Positions 8,208 through 16,862 are shown, counted from the stretch's first letter. The stretch is 27,814 bases of DNA from MED660 sp002691025 (GCA_002170485.2 NHDZ02000162.1:1-27814), one strand, 5' to 3'. The notes: a model not told the origin generated them from the letters alone. Made by a program: numbers and translations.

Positions 8208-8379
8208 GGTCAGGTCATGGAAAGAGCCTCAGGCCCTCTTCCGCCAAGGGAGCCCAGAAGAAGAGGCCGTGAGTGTTGTTCTCCTGGACAGCCTTGTATT
8301 TCTCCAAGTGGCCTCGGAGTAGAATGTTTTCAGTGATCGCCGGGGAAGGCGCCTGAGACGAAGCGAGACGCTCCTGGCC

Positions 8380-9690
8380 CTAGAGAAAAAGCGAGAGAGC
8401 GAATGCGGCTCCGGTAAAGAGAAGAGCCACGAAGGTGTAGGGCATGACCTCGCGAAGGCGGGCACCGGAAATGGTAATCACCGGAATCAGCGTCAACGGT
8501 TGAATCAGATTGGTCCACTGGTCACCGAGCGCCACCGCCATGGCGACTCTGGGCAGGTCGGCACCGGCTTCTAGGGCCGCCGACATCATGAGCGGGCCTT
8601 GTACGGCCCATTGCCCCCCTCCGGAAGGAATGAAGATATTCAGGAGGCCCGCGGAGAGGAACGCAAAGAAGGGGAGCGTGACCGGGGTCGAGATCGACGC
8701 AAAGAACTCGATGATCATGGAGGCGAGGCCCGATTCGGCGATGACTCCGGCAATTCCGGCATAGAACGGATATTGCAGGAGGAAGGGAGCGGCGACTCTT
8801 CCCCCTTGAATGATGATCTGGGCGTAGCGCCCCGCAGAGCCAGCCAGGGCGACTCCCACAAAGAGGAATATGAAGTTGAGGATATTGAGTTCGAGCCCCT
8901 CGGCCCGGGCCAGGAAGTGCCAAAGCACATAGGCCAAGGACATGAGGAGGATGGGGAGTATGAGCCAGGGTGACTGGTCCATGCGCTGGGCGGGGCTGAG
9001 CGCATCCGTCTCTTCTGGAGCCGCTTCGTCTTGGCCGGACCCCGAGAACTCCTGGATGACGCTTTCATCACCGGGATGGAGTCGCGCCATGAGAGGCGGG
9101 AGGATGACGAGGATGAACAGCGCCAGCGAAAGGTTCCAGAGGGTGAAGATCGTTTCNCCCGTGGGAATGNGTCCCACTTCNTCCTCCAGGAAATGGCCGG
9201 GGGTAGCCAGAACAAGGCCGATCGAACTGGTCAGACCCTGGTGCCAGATCACAAAACCGGAAAAGGCCGAGGCCACAAGAAGAGGGTAGTGGACGCGAAT
9301 TCCCTTCTCTTGGCAGGCCGAGCCGATGGCGCGGGCGATGATTCCGGCCGAGACCAGACTCAGCCCCCAGGAGAAGAGAGCCAGGACGCCCGTCAAGAAG
9401 CACGCCGTCATNTAGGCCGCCCGNGCCGACCGAACCAGACCGGCGGCTTTCTTCAGAAGACGTTGGACAGGGACCGTGGCCGCGAGCGCGTAGCCCAGGA
9501 GCAGGGTGAGTGTGATTTGATTGGTGAACGTAAGGAGGTTCCAGAAGCCATCNCCCCAGGCCTCGACGGTTTGGCTCACGGGGTAGTGGGCCAGCCCCAC
9601 TGCACAAACGGCGGAGATCAAGGTCAGGATCAAAGCGACGGAGAACGCGTCCGGCATCCAGCGAACAAAGAGGTCGGCCCACCGATTCAT
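8380..9690 (-). CDS. atoE: Short-chain fatty acid transporter (AtoE/SCFA_trans family)
   Basis: A 436-residue, very hydrophobic protein of usual length for AtoE. Recognisable family blocks are the N-terminal MPDAFSVALILTL, then TGVLALFSWGLSLVSAG, HQGLTSSIGLVLATPGHF, and the signature LNIFIPSGGGQWAVQGPLM followed by GDQWTNLIQPL. It imports short-chain fatty acids such as acetoacetate or butyrate across the inner membrane. About a dozen membrane segments are visible, with a hydrophilic loop rich in Glu/Asp near residues 215-240. Six bases are N, five of them at third codon positions. It is divergent from the phosphotransferase-like gene; the nearby thiolase and SDR run suggests that the imported acids are degraded there. 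Confidence 0.9.
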   Translation of the reverse strand: MNRWADLFVRWMPDAFSVALILTLISAVCAVGLAHYPVSQTVEAWXDGFWNLLTFTNQITLTLLLGYALAATVPVQRLLKKAAGLVRSXRAAXMTACFLTGVLALFSWGLSLVSAGIIARAIGSACQEKGIRVHYPLLVASAFSGFVIWHQGLTSSIGLVLATPGHFLEXEVGXIPTXETIFTLWNLSLALFILVILPPLMARLHPGDESVIQEFSGSGQDEAAPEETDALSPAQRMDQSPWLILPILLMSLAYVLWHFLARAEGLELNILNFIFLFVGVALAGSAGRYAQIIIQGGRVAAPFLLQYPFYAGIAGVIAESGLASMIIEFFASISTPVTLPFFAFLSAGLLNIFIPSGGGQWAVQGPLMMSAALEAGADLPRVAMAVALGDQWTNLIQPLTLIPVITISGARLREVMPYTFVALLFTGAAFALSLFL

Positions 9691-11070
9691 GAGAGTCCTG
9701 GAGTCCCTTCAAGCCCATTCCGGGGCTGCTTTCCCTGTCTGGACGGCTACTGTAGTGGCCTTCGGGAGATTTGGCGGCCCCCCAANCCAGGGCCTCGTGG
9801 TCCATGCAGGATGGCGAGAGGCCGCTTCANGCTTCCAGAAAGAGGAGTGGACGAGTTGGCANGGATAGTCCCGCTTGGGGAGTCGACGACAGAACCCCTC
9901 GGTGGCAAGGCGGAGGGTCTCACNAGGCTGATCGGGCTTGGCTTTCGCGTACCCGCCGGGTTTGTCATCGTCGGAGCCAGCCGNGGGAATCTGCCGGACG
10001 GGCTGATCCAGGCCTGGAAGGATCTCGGCGAGGGCGCTGTGGCNGTGCGTTCTTCGGCCCTGGACGANGATGGGGAAGCCACCTCTTTTGCCGGTCAATT
10101 CTCGACCTTTCTCGATATCGAAGATTCAGCCGNCCTGATCGAGGCCGTGGAGGGNTGCCTGGCTTCCGCCGAGGGCGATGTGGCTCAGGCCTATCGGGAC
10201 GGGCGCGCAGACGCGGAGGAGNGCGTGGCTCCNATGTGCGTCCTGGTCCAGAAGATGGTGCCNGCCAAGGCGGCCGGAGTCTGCTTTACCGTAGACCCGG
10301 TNAGCTCGCGCCGAGATCTCCTGGTGGTGGACTCGGTGGCCGGGCTCGGAGAGAAGCTTGTCTCCGGAGAGGTCAGTGCGGATCATGATGTCTACGTGCG
10401 ATCCGCTGAGCGATGGAGCGAGCGCGACCCGGCGGCCGACGAGCCGGCGCTGAGCGTGGCTCAACTCGATGAAATCAAGTCGGGTGCGCTGCAGGCGGAG
10501 GCCGCCATGGGGCAGCCTCTCGATCTCGAGTGGGCCATCGATGCGGCAGGGGAACTCTTCTGGTTGCAGGCCAGGCCCGTAACCACCCTGGGTGCGGACC
10601 CTCGCGAGCTGGATACACCNCTTCCTTGCGCGGACGACGTGTGGACCCGCTGNAATGTGGGCGAAATGATGCCCGGGGCAGTCTCGCCTCTTACGTTTTC
10701 GACCTGCGCACGCGGGATCGAGATGGGTTGGCAAGACAACGCCATTGCGATCGGGGTGCAAAAAGAACGCGATCCCCGCCAGAGTTATGTGGTCATGTTC
10801 CTGGGGCACCTCTTCATCAACCTGTCGGAAGGAGCCCGGTTCTCCGCGGAAGTCACCGGGGCGAGTGCGGACCAGCAGTCGCTTGCGATCTGTGGACGAA
10901 TCGTGCCGGAGGTTTCAAACCCGGTAGCGGCATCCTGGGGAGTCAGGCTCCCGCGGATCCTGCGCCAGGTTCGCCAACTNCTCGCGGTAAAGCGGAATAT
11001 TCGTCGCNTGGAGGCTCTGGCCGAAAAGCCCCTNGCGAAAGGGAANGATGCCCGCGAGAGCTGGCTNGCN
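9157..11070. other. Cluster of 27 single ambiguous bases (N)
   Basis: All N bases of the window lie here, each isolated, from 9157 to 11070. Six are in atoE, one in the intergenic space (9786) and 20 in the phosphotransferase-like gene. By my count 20 of the 26 coding ones are at third codon positions. Neither frame is broken. Confidence 0.9.
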
Positions 11071-12285
11071 ATCGATACCCAACTGGAGGACCTCTACGAA
11101 GCCTACGCTTTGCATCTCCAGGTTTCCTCGGTGGCGGGCGCGATGGCCCCGATCCTTCTTGGAATCCGGGCGGGGCAGAACGCCGAGCCCTCCCTCGACG
11201 ACCATGCTCGTGTGGCCGCAGTGCTGGCAGGGGCACAGGATGTAGAGAGTGCGGACATCGTGGCGGGTCTTGAATCCCTGGCCGAAATGATTGTGGCCGA
11301 TGATTCGGCGCGAACCCGTTTTGAAGAGCGCGACCTCGAGGCCGTGGGAGCGTGGCTTGGGGGGGACACAGCAGGCGAGGTGGGGAACGCGTACGCCGGG
11401 TACCTGAAGAAGCATGGGCATCGCAGCGTAAGAGAACTCGATATCCGTCAGCCGGAGTGGGCCGAAGATACTCGTCCCGTCGTGCAGGCTCTCGCGCATC
11501 AGGTGCGCCTGCGGGCCAAACCGATGGCGTCGCGACCCGCTTCCTCGTCTCCCGCGAAGCCGATGGATCTGGAAGGCCGAGGCGAGCGTATCCTCCAGTT
11601 CCTGACACCGTGGGCCCATCGTGCGGTACGAAACAGGGAACGCGCAAAGTCGCTTCTGGTCTCCACCACAGTCCGGTTCAAGCGGGCCTACCGAGGTCTT
11701 GCCCAGCAGTTGGTGGACGAAGGGCGGCTTCCCGATCCGGATGCCGTCTTTTTCCTGCTGCACGAAGAACTCGGAGAACTGGTCCGCGCTCCGAGCACGG
11801 ATTCCATCTGGGCCGACCAGGCAGTCTTACGGAGAAAGGCGCTGGCCTATCAGGAAACCCTGGACTTTGCGGACGTCGGACAGGGCATCCCACAATCCGA
11901 AGAGGGACACGAAGATGCGGATCCCGATCTGCCTGAGGGACGCATCGTGGGGAAACCCGTGAGTCGAGGCTGCGCGGAGGGCCGGGCCCGGGTCGTTCAG
12001 TCTCTTGAAGAGGCTCAGGCCATTGAGCCCGGAGAGATCCTCGTGGCTCGGATCACGGATGTCGGCTGGACGCCGTTTTTCGGGGTGATCGCCGGGCTGG
12101 TCACGGATCTCGGGAGTGCCGTGTCACACGGGGCGGTGGTCGCGCGGGAGTACGGGCTCCCCGCAGTGCTGAACACGCGATCCGGAACCCAGCGAGTGCG
12201 AACCGGCGACTGGGTGCGCGTGGACGGCGACCGGGGATGGGTCGATATCGTGGAGCGGAGCGAAGCGGAGGCCTCGGCCGACTGA
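9811..12285 (+). CDS. Rifampicin-phosphotransferase/PEP-synthase-like three-domain protein
   Basis: About 824 residues. The N-terminal ATP-grasp domain has LGGKAEGL, VPAGFVIV, VRSSALD, SFAGQFSTFLD, VLVQKMV, GVCFTVDP and the C-terminal LEWAIDAAGELFWLQARPV. A central helical domain follows (about 280-690). The C-terminal swivelling domain carries the phospho-histidine, about His773, in VSHGAVVAREYGLPAV. This order matches rifampicin phosphotransferases, and no C-terminal TIM barrel of true PEP synthase is present. The family transfers the beta-phosphate of ATP through the His to a substrate; here the substrate is unknown. Only about 25 residues separate PAGFV from VRSS, where relatives have a longer helical insert. 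The start is uncertain (ATG 9811, or TTG 9856 after AGGAG); the frame is open further upstream, but only antisense to atoE. Confidence 0.85.
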   Translation: MARGRFXLPERGVDELAXIVPLGESTTEPLGGKAEGLXRLIGLGFRVPAGFVIVGASXGNLPDGLIQAWKDLGEGAVXVRSSALDXDGEATSFAGQFSTFLDIEDSAXLIEAVEXCLASAEGDVAQAYRDGRADAEEXVAXMCVLVQKMVXAKAAGVCFTVDPXSSRRDLLVVDSVAGLGEKLVSGEVSADHDVYVRSAERWSERDPAADEPALSVAQLDEIKSGALQAEAAMGQPLDLEWAIDAAGELFWLQARPVTTLGADPRELDTXLPCADDVWTRXNVGEMMPGAVSPLTFSTCARGIEMGWQDNAIAIGVQKERDPRQSYVVMFLGHLFINLSEGARFSAEVTGASADQQSLAICGRIVPEVSNPVAASWGVRLPRILRQVRQXLAVKRNIRRXEALAEKPXAKGXDARESWXXIDTQLEDLYEAYALHLQVSSVAGAMAPILLGIRAGQNAEPSLDDHARVAAVLAGAQDVESADIVAGLESLAEMIVADDSARTRFEERDLEAVGAWLGGDTAGEVGNAYAGYLKKHGHRSVRELDIRQPEWAEDTRPVVQALAHQVRLRAKPMASRPASSSPAKPMDLEGRGERILQFLTPWAHRAVRNRERAKSLLVSTTVRFKRAYRGLAQQLVDEGRLPDPDAVFFLLHEELGELVRAPSTDSIWADQAVLRRKALAYQETLDFADVGQGIPQSEEGHEDADPDLPEGRIVGKPVSRGCAEGRARVVQSLEEAQAIEPGEILVARITDVGWTPFFGVIAGLVTDLGSAVSHGAVVAREYGLPAVLNTRSGTQRVRTGDWVRVDGDRGWVDIVERSEAEASAD

Positions 12286-12299
12286 AGCCGCGGGGCTTC
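12284..12299 (+). terminator. Hairpin overlapping the stop of the phosphotransferase-like gene
   Basis: GAAGCC and GGCTTC form a perfect 6-base stem around a GCGG loop, beginning inside the TGA stop. No T-run follows, so it is at best an atypical terminator or an RNA-end stabiliser. Confidence 0.4.
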
Positions 12300-12482
12300 C
12301 CGTACCGGTTCCTCCTTGATGTCGACGGGGGTCTTCTTGACTATGATCCGGATATCCCAGGGTCCTTCGCGGGCTCGGTGTTCGTCTCGAGTTGAAACAC
12401 GGGCCACACCCGGCCTGTATCAGGATTGGACCCATGACCCGCCGACGCAAATCCGTTCTGCCGAACGAAGAGGGCATCTGAA

Positions 12483-13694
12483 GTGAGCGCCCTGGGTATA
12501 TCCTTCCTTGTGGCCACGCTGCTGATCTTCCTTTTCCGGCGGATTGGACAGCCGACCATTGTGGCCTGCATCGTGGGGGGCTTCCTGCTGCAGTTCTTCA
12601 GGCCGTCGATCCCCCCCTTTCACATGGATACGCTGCTCGACCTGCAGACACTGGGGATTGTCCTTCTTCTGGTGGTCGCGGGAATGCAGGTGGATGTGGA
12701 TCAGGCTCTTCGCAACTGGCGCATGCTCTTGCTGGCGGGCATGCAGGTGGGAGTCGGGCTTCTTCTGGGCGCGCTACTCACGATCGGGGCTTCCTCCTTG
12801 GGATGGATGTCGGTTCAAGGGAATGCAGGCATTGCGGTTTCCGCCTTGTGTTTGACGCTTTCGTCCACCGCTCTCGTGGTAGAGGGTCTACGAAGCCGGG
12901 GCGCTGCGGATACGCCCTTCGGTCAGGCGATTCTTCTGCTCATGCTCTTTCAGGATGTGGTGGCCGTGATCGGGCTTTCCCTGATCGGGCTACCCGGAAA
13001 CGAGGGGTTCAGTGCGGCGGCGGGTTCTCCGTCCTTCCTCTTTTTGCAGTTCGTGGGGGCCACCGTGGTGGCGGTACTGATCGGTCGCACCGTGATGGTG
13101 AAGATCATCGAGAAGATCCGTTACGACGAGGGACTTTTGCTCATCTTCGTGCTCGGTTGGGCCGCCGGCCTCGGAGGGATTGCCGTCGAGAGTGGATTTT
13201 CACCGAGCGTGGCGGGGTTCCTGGCGGGTGTCGCACTTTCGTTCACGCCTCACAAGTCGGCGATCGAGGTCCGGATCGAGCCTCTCAAGGTGTTCGGTGT
13301 CACCATCTACTTCATCTTCCTGGGGTCCACGCTCCCGGTAGGTCATCTCGGATGGCATCAGTTGTGGCCCATCGTGCTGGCCACGGTCTTGATCGTGGCC
13401 GTTCGCCCGTGGACCACAGCCTGGCTGGCTCGTGCCACCGGCATGGCCCCGCGTGACGCCTCGCGGTTCGGACTCACCATCGGACAGGGGTCGGAGTTTT
13501 CCATGGTGCTCGCGGCAAGTGCGTATCATGCCAAGATCTTTGATGAATCCGCGTTTCTGGTGATCGTGATGGCCTCGGTCCTGAGTATGGTCTTGTCGTC
13601 CTGGGTCGAGATCGTGTTCCGACGCCGAGGTCGAGAGGGGCGGATCGAAGAGGTGGATGGCGTCGATGCCATGGAGGCCGACCCGGCTGCCTGA
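12483..13694 (+). CDS. CPA2-family cation/proton antiporter, membrane domain only
   Basis: A 403-residue integral membrane protein related to KefB/KefC and YbaL-type exchangers. About 11-13 hydrophobic segments are visible. Landmarks are RRIGQPTIVACIVGGFLL near the N-terminus, the LSSTALVVEGL segment (about 126-136) and LFQDVVAVI (about 154-162), where the Gln-Asp pair is typical for proton-coupled exchange, then ESGFSPSVAGFLAGVAL and FIFLGSTL. There is no RCK/TrkA nucleotide-binding domain at the C-terminus, only a short charged tail, so it is not a glutathione-gated Kef channel. It presumably exchanges K+ or Na+ for protons. The GTG at 12483 has AAGAGGG about 9 bases upstream. It follows the phosphotransferase-like gene after 197 bases. 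Confidence 0.88.
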   Translation: MSALGISFLVATLLIFLFRRIGQPTIVACIVGGFLLQFFRPSIPPFHMDTLLDLQTLGIVLLLVVAGMQVDVDQALRNWRMLLLAGMQVGVGLLLGALLTIGASSLGWMSVQGNAGIAVSALCLTLSSTALVVEGLRSRGAADTPFGQAILLLMLFQDVVAVIGLSLIGLPGNEGFSAAAGSPSFLFLQFVGATVVAVLIGRTVMVKIIEKIRYDEGLLLIFVLGWAAGLGGIAVESGFSPSVAGFLAGVALSFTPHKSAIEVRIEPLKVFGVTIYFIFLGSTLPVGHLGWHQLWPIVLATVLIVAVRPWTTAWLARATGMAPRDASRFGLTIGQGSEFSMVLAASAYHAKIFDESAFLVIVMASVLSMVLSSWVEIVFRRRGREGRIEEVDGVDAMEADPAA

Positions 13695-13711
13695 GTCCGG
13701 CTCCCGGACTC
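13693..13711 (+). terminator. Hairpin overlapping the antiporter stop
   Basis: GAGTCCGG and CCGGACTC form a perfect 8-base stem around CTC, starting within the TGA stop. It is followed by GCCTTCC rather than a T-run. Like the hairpin at 12284, it may end transcription or protect the 3' end. Confidence 0.45.
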
Positions 13712-13755
13712 GCCTTCCACCCCGGGCCCTTGCCGCTGAGGCAGAGTCCCGTCGC

Positions 13756-13761
13756 TAGGCT
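13756..13761 (+). promoter_or_regulatory. Putative -10 element of the KAS III gene
   Basis: TAGGCT preceded by GC, 35 bases before the TTG start. It shares the form TA(G/T)(A/G)(A/C)T with five other sites in the window. A TTGCCG lies 20 bases further upstream, rather far for a -35. Confidence 0.3.
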
Positions 13762-13796
13762 ACGTTTCAGCCTTCCCCACGACGAAAGGATCCACT

Positions 13797-14912
13797 TTGG
13801 CCAACGCGATGATCACAGGAAGCGGACTCTGGACGCCGGATCACGGCATCACGAATGCGGAGCTGGTGGAGTCATTGACAGGGGCGGTCCAGGCCTGGAA
13901 TGCCGAGCACGCGGAGGAGATCGAGCGGGGAGACCTTGAAGAGCGCGACCTCCCGAGTGAGCGGTTCATCGTCAAGGCCTCAGGGGTCCAGCATCGGTAT
14001 GTGATCGAGAAGACCGGTGTACTCGACCCCCTGCGTCTGCGACCGCACCTCCCTACACGCGGAGAGGAGGAGGACTCGATCCAATGCGAGATCTCTACCC
14101 AGGCGATCCGACAAGCGCTCGACGCTGCCGGACGGGATGCAAGCGAAGTAGACGCCATCATCGTGGGCTGCTCGAATCTCCAGCGGGCCTATCCCGCCGT
14201 CGCGGTAGAAGTGCAGAACGCCCTGGGCGCGAGTGGGTGGGCGTACGATATGAATGTCGCCTGTTCCTCGGCCACCTTTGCGTTACAGGCGGCGGTAGAC
14301 GCAATCCAGTCGGGTTCGGCGACGTGCGCCGTGGTGGTGAATCCCGAGATCACATCGGCCCATAATAATTTCGAGCTCCGCGACTACCACTTCATCTTCG
14401 GGGACGCTTGCACGGCTCTTGTCATCGAAAAACACGAGGCCTCTCGACCCGGCTGGCGGGTTCTTGGGACACGATTGCAGACGCAGTTTTCGAACAATAT
14501 CCGAAATGACTTCGGTTTCATGAACCGCTCGGAGGACGAAGCCCGGGAGCCCCATGAACTGGTATTTCGGCAAAGAGGCCGGAAGGTCTTTCGGGATGTC
14601 TGCCCGATGGTCGCGGAGCACATTCGCACGCATCTCATGGCGGAGGGCCGGGAGACCGCCGAACTGGCAAGGATGTGGCTCCACCAGGCGAACCTCGGCA
14701 TGAATCAACTCATTTCAAAGACGGTCCTGGGCCGGGTGCCTGAAGCCGACGAGGCTCCTGTGATTCTGGATGAATACGCCAACACCAGCAGTGCCGGGTC
14801 CGTCATCGCCTTTCACAAATTCAATGAGGACCTGCCTCCCGGGGCTCTGGGAATGCTCTGCTCCTTCGGGGCCGGGTACTCGATTGGGAGTGTCATCCTT
14901 GAGAAACAGTAG
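13797..14912 (+). CDS. Beta-ketoacyl-ACP synthase III-like enzyme
   Basis: A 371-residue thiolase-fold condensing enzyme. The KAS III triad is visible: Cys156 in NVACSSATFALQ, His296 in WLHQANL and Asn329 in YANTSSAGS. Other family blocks are VGCSNLQRAYPAVAVEVQ and SNNIRNDFGFMNR. Compared with standard FabH (about 317 residues) there is an N-terminal insert (about residues 25-95, very acidic, containing FIVKASGVQHRYVIEKTG), as in the longer KAS III group of many proteobacteria. It condenses an acyl-CoA with malonyl-ACP to start fatty acid or a specialised acyl chain; the exact substrate is open. The TTG at 13797 is supported by AAAGGA 6 bases upstream. The hydrolase gene begins about 23 bases after its stop, so they are likely cotranscribed. 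Confidence 0.92.
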   Translation: MANAMITGSGLWTPDHGITNAELVESLTGAVQAWNAEHAEEIERGDLEERDLPSERFIVKASGVQHRYVIEKTGVLDPLRLRPHLPTRGEEEDSIQCEISTQAIRQALDAAGRDASEVDAIIVGCSNLQRAYPAVAVEVQNALGASGWAYDMNVACSSATFALQAAVDAIQSGSATCAVVVNPEITSAHNNFELRDYHFIFGDACTALVIEKHEASRPGWRVLGTRLQTQFSNNIRNDFGFMNRSEDEAREPHELVFRQRGRKVFRDVCPMVAEHIRTHLMAEGRETAELARMWLHQANLGMNQLISKTVLGRVPEADEAPVILDEYANTSSAGSVIAFHKFNEDLPPGALGMLCSFGAGYSIGSVILEKQ

Positions 14913-14935
14913 AAGAGCAGGGGGGACGCCCGTTG

Positions 14936-15865
14936 GTGAATGATCCAGGAATCGATTCTGAAGACCTGACCCATTTGACGGTATCCGCCAATGGACTGCA
15001 ATTTCATGTGGTCGAGGCCGGAAAGGGTGACAAGCTCGCGCTCTGTCTGCATGGTTTTCCTGAGCTCTGGATCTCCTGGCGCCACCAGATTCCATTTCTC
15101 AAGGAATCGGGTTGGCGGGTCTGGGCGCCCGATCTGCGTGGGTACGGGGAGTCAGACGCCCCTTCAGACGTGAGCGATTATTCCGTCGAGACCCTGATGG
15201 AAGATATCGGGGCCTTGATCGATGCATCCGGAGCGAAAGAGGTCATGCTCATCGCGCACGACTGGGGAGCCATCTTGGCCTGGCTTTTCGCCACGCGTCG
15301 GGTGCGCCCTTTGGTCCGGCTCGTGATCATGAATGTGCCTCACCCAGGCGTACTTTCGGCGAAGAGGCCCGGTTGGAGGCAAGCCCTGCGTTCGTGGTAC
15401 ATCTTTTTCTTCCAGCTCCCGCGGCTTCCGGAGTGGGCCCTGACACGGAATGGAGGGGCTCTCGTGGCGGAGGCCTTCAAGGGATCCGCTTGCCACCCCG
15501 AACGATTTCCCGAGGACATCCTCTCCGTGTATCAGCAAGCGGCGCTGCGTCCGGGACGGGCACGGGGGATGGTCAACTACTATCGCGCCCTGGTTCGAGG
15601 GGGCGGCGCGCGTCGGCAGGCACTCATCGGGTACCCCCAGATCGAGGTCCCGACGCTGTTTCTCTGGGGCGAACAGGATATCGCCCTGACCAAGGAGACG
15701 ACGCTGGGAACGGATGAGCTCGTTGCGGACCTGACTCTACGGTATCTCCCCGATGCCTCTCACTGGGTCCAACAAGATCAGCCTGAAGTCGTGAATGAAA
15801 TGCTCCGCTGCTGGCTTGAAGGCGAGCCGGTGCCCGAAGCCGACGACTCCCGATTCCTCGACTAG
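14936..15865 (+). CDS. Alpha/beta hydrolase, epoxide-hydrolase-like
   Basis: About 309 residues. HGFPE (oxyanion hole, about 39-43) and the nucleophile motif AHDWGA with Asp109 mark the epoxide hydrolase/dehalogenase branch rather than a serine esterase. The acid is Asp248 in WGEQDIAL and the base His276 in DASHWVQQDQP. The cap domain includes NYYRAL, whose tyrosines fit the epoxide-opening pair. It would hydrolyse an epoxide to a diol in the cytoplasm; a haloalkane substrate is less likely. A G-rich ribosome site (14919-14926) serves either the GTG at 14936 or the TTG three bases earlier. It is cotranscribed with the KAS III gene and convergent with menB. Confidence 0.88.
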   Translation: MNDPGIDSEDLTHLTVSANGLQFHVVEAGKGDKLALCLHGFPELWISWRHQIPFLKESGWRVWAPDLRGYGESDAPSDVSDYSVETLMEDIGALIDASGAKEVMLIAHDWGAILAWLFATRRVRPLVRLVIMNVPHPGVLSAKRPGWRQALRSWYIFFFQLPRLPEWALTRNGGALVAEAFKGSACHPERFPEDILSVYQQAALRPGRARGMVNYYRALVRGGGARRQALIGYPQIEVPTLFLWGEQDIALTKETTLGTDELVADLTLRYLPDASHWVQQDQPEVVNEMLRCWLEGEPVPEADDSRFLD

Positions 15866-15929
15866 TCCGACCCTGGGGAAGCTCACGGGGAAGCCTGGCC
15901 GCTGAGAATGGAGGACTCTCTACCCCGGC

Positions 15930-16829
15930 CTAGAAGTGCCAAGGGAAGCGGCCGTAGTTCGCGTCGCGCTTTTCCAGGAAGGAATCACGTCCTTCTTCCG
16001 CCTCTTCCGTGGCATACGCCAAACGCGTGGCCTCTCCGGCAAAGACCTGTTGTCCCATCAGGCCGTCGTCGATCAAATTCATGGCAAATTTCGCCATCCT
16101 CTGGGCCGTGGGGCTCTTGGAGTTGATCTCCCGAGCCCAATCCAGGGCCACGTTCTCAAGCTCCGCGTGGTCCACCACCCGGTTCACCATCCCCATCTGG
16201 TGGGCTTCCTCGGCGGAATAGGATTGCCCCAGGAAGAAGATCTCCCGCGCGAACTTCTGACCGATCTGCCGAGCCAGGTACGCGGAGCCGAACCCGCCAT
16301 CAAAGCTCGCCACGTCCGTATCGGTCTGTTTGAACACCGCGTGCTCGCGACTCGCCAGGGTGAGGTCACAGGTCACATGAAGGCTGTGACCGCCGCCCAC
16401 CGCAAACCCCGGAACCACCGCGATGACGATCTTCGGCATGCAGCGAATGAGTCTTTGCACCTCAAGGATGTGGAGCCGTCCGGTACGCGCGGGATCGATG
16501 GAGGAGGCCTCGGCGCCCTCGGCATAGCGGTAGCCATCCTTGCCCCGAATCCGTTGGTCTCCACCCGAGCAGAAGGCCCAGACCCCGTCTTTGGGAGAGG
16601 GTCCGTTGCCCGTGAGCAGGATGCAGCCGACATCGGTGGTCATTCGAGCATGGTCGAGGGCGCGGTAGAGCTCGTCCACGGTCTGGGGACGGAATGCATT
16701 TCGTACTTCAGGCCGGTCAAACGCGATTCGAACGGTTCCGTGATCCACCGCGCGATGATACGTAATGTCCTTGAAGTCGAAGCCATCGATAGCTTGCCAA
16801 CGGGTCGGATCAAAGGTTTCTTCGGGCAC
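15930..16829 (-). CDS. menB: 1,4-dihydroxy-2-naphthoyl-CoA synthase
   Basis: A 299-residue crotonase-fold enzyme that closes the naphthalene ring of menaquinone from o-succinylbenzoyl-CoA. MenB-specific blocks are present: DRPEVRNAFRPQTVDEL, FCSGGDQRIRGKDGY, GFAVGGGHSLHVTCDLT, FKQTDTDVASFDGGFGSAY, EIFFLG and the C-terminal EEAEEGRDSFLEKRD with FPWHF. The start is GTG at 16829 with AAGGAG just upstream; the frame is open for about 185 further codons, but those show no family similarity. No other men gene is in the window, so menB is detached from the rest of the pathway here. It supports a menaquinone-based respiratory chain, which would suit the porin-cytochrome conduit downstream. Confidence 0.95.
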   Translation of the reverse strand: MPEETFDPTRWQAIDGFDFKDITYHRAVDHGTVRIAFDRPEVRNAFRPQTVDELYRALDHARMTTDVGCILLTGNGPSPKDGVWAFCSGGDQRIRGKDGYRYAEGAEASSIDPARTGRLHILEVQRLIRCMPKIVIAVVPGFAVGGGHSLHVTCDLTLASREHAVFKQTDTDVASFDGGFGSAYLARQIGQKFAREIFFLGQSYSAEEAHQMGMVNRVVDHAELENVALDWAREINSKSPTAQRMAKFAMNLIDDGLMGQQVFAGEATRLAYATEEAEEGRDSFLEKRDANYGRFPWHF

Positions 16830-16862
16830 AACGGTCTCCTTCAGTACTTGTAGACGCGTATG

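Noticed and set aside
9747..9755. CTACTGTAG palindrome in the middle of the atoE/phosphotransferase intergenic region
   Set aside because: Central position is suggestive of a shared operator, but nine bases with no extension is too short to support.
9031..9810. Long N-terminal extension of the phosphotransferase-like frame
   Set aside because: It runs antisense through atoE and has no similarity to the family; the ATP-grasp domain starts after 9811.
12434..12481. 15-codon ATG frame before the antiporter gene
   Set aside because: Too short to judge, with no ribosome site or run of regulatory codons; its end lies two bases from the antiporter GTG, which could be chance.
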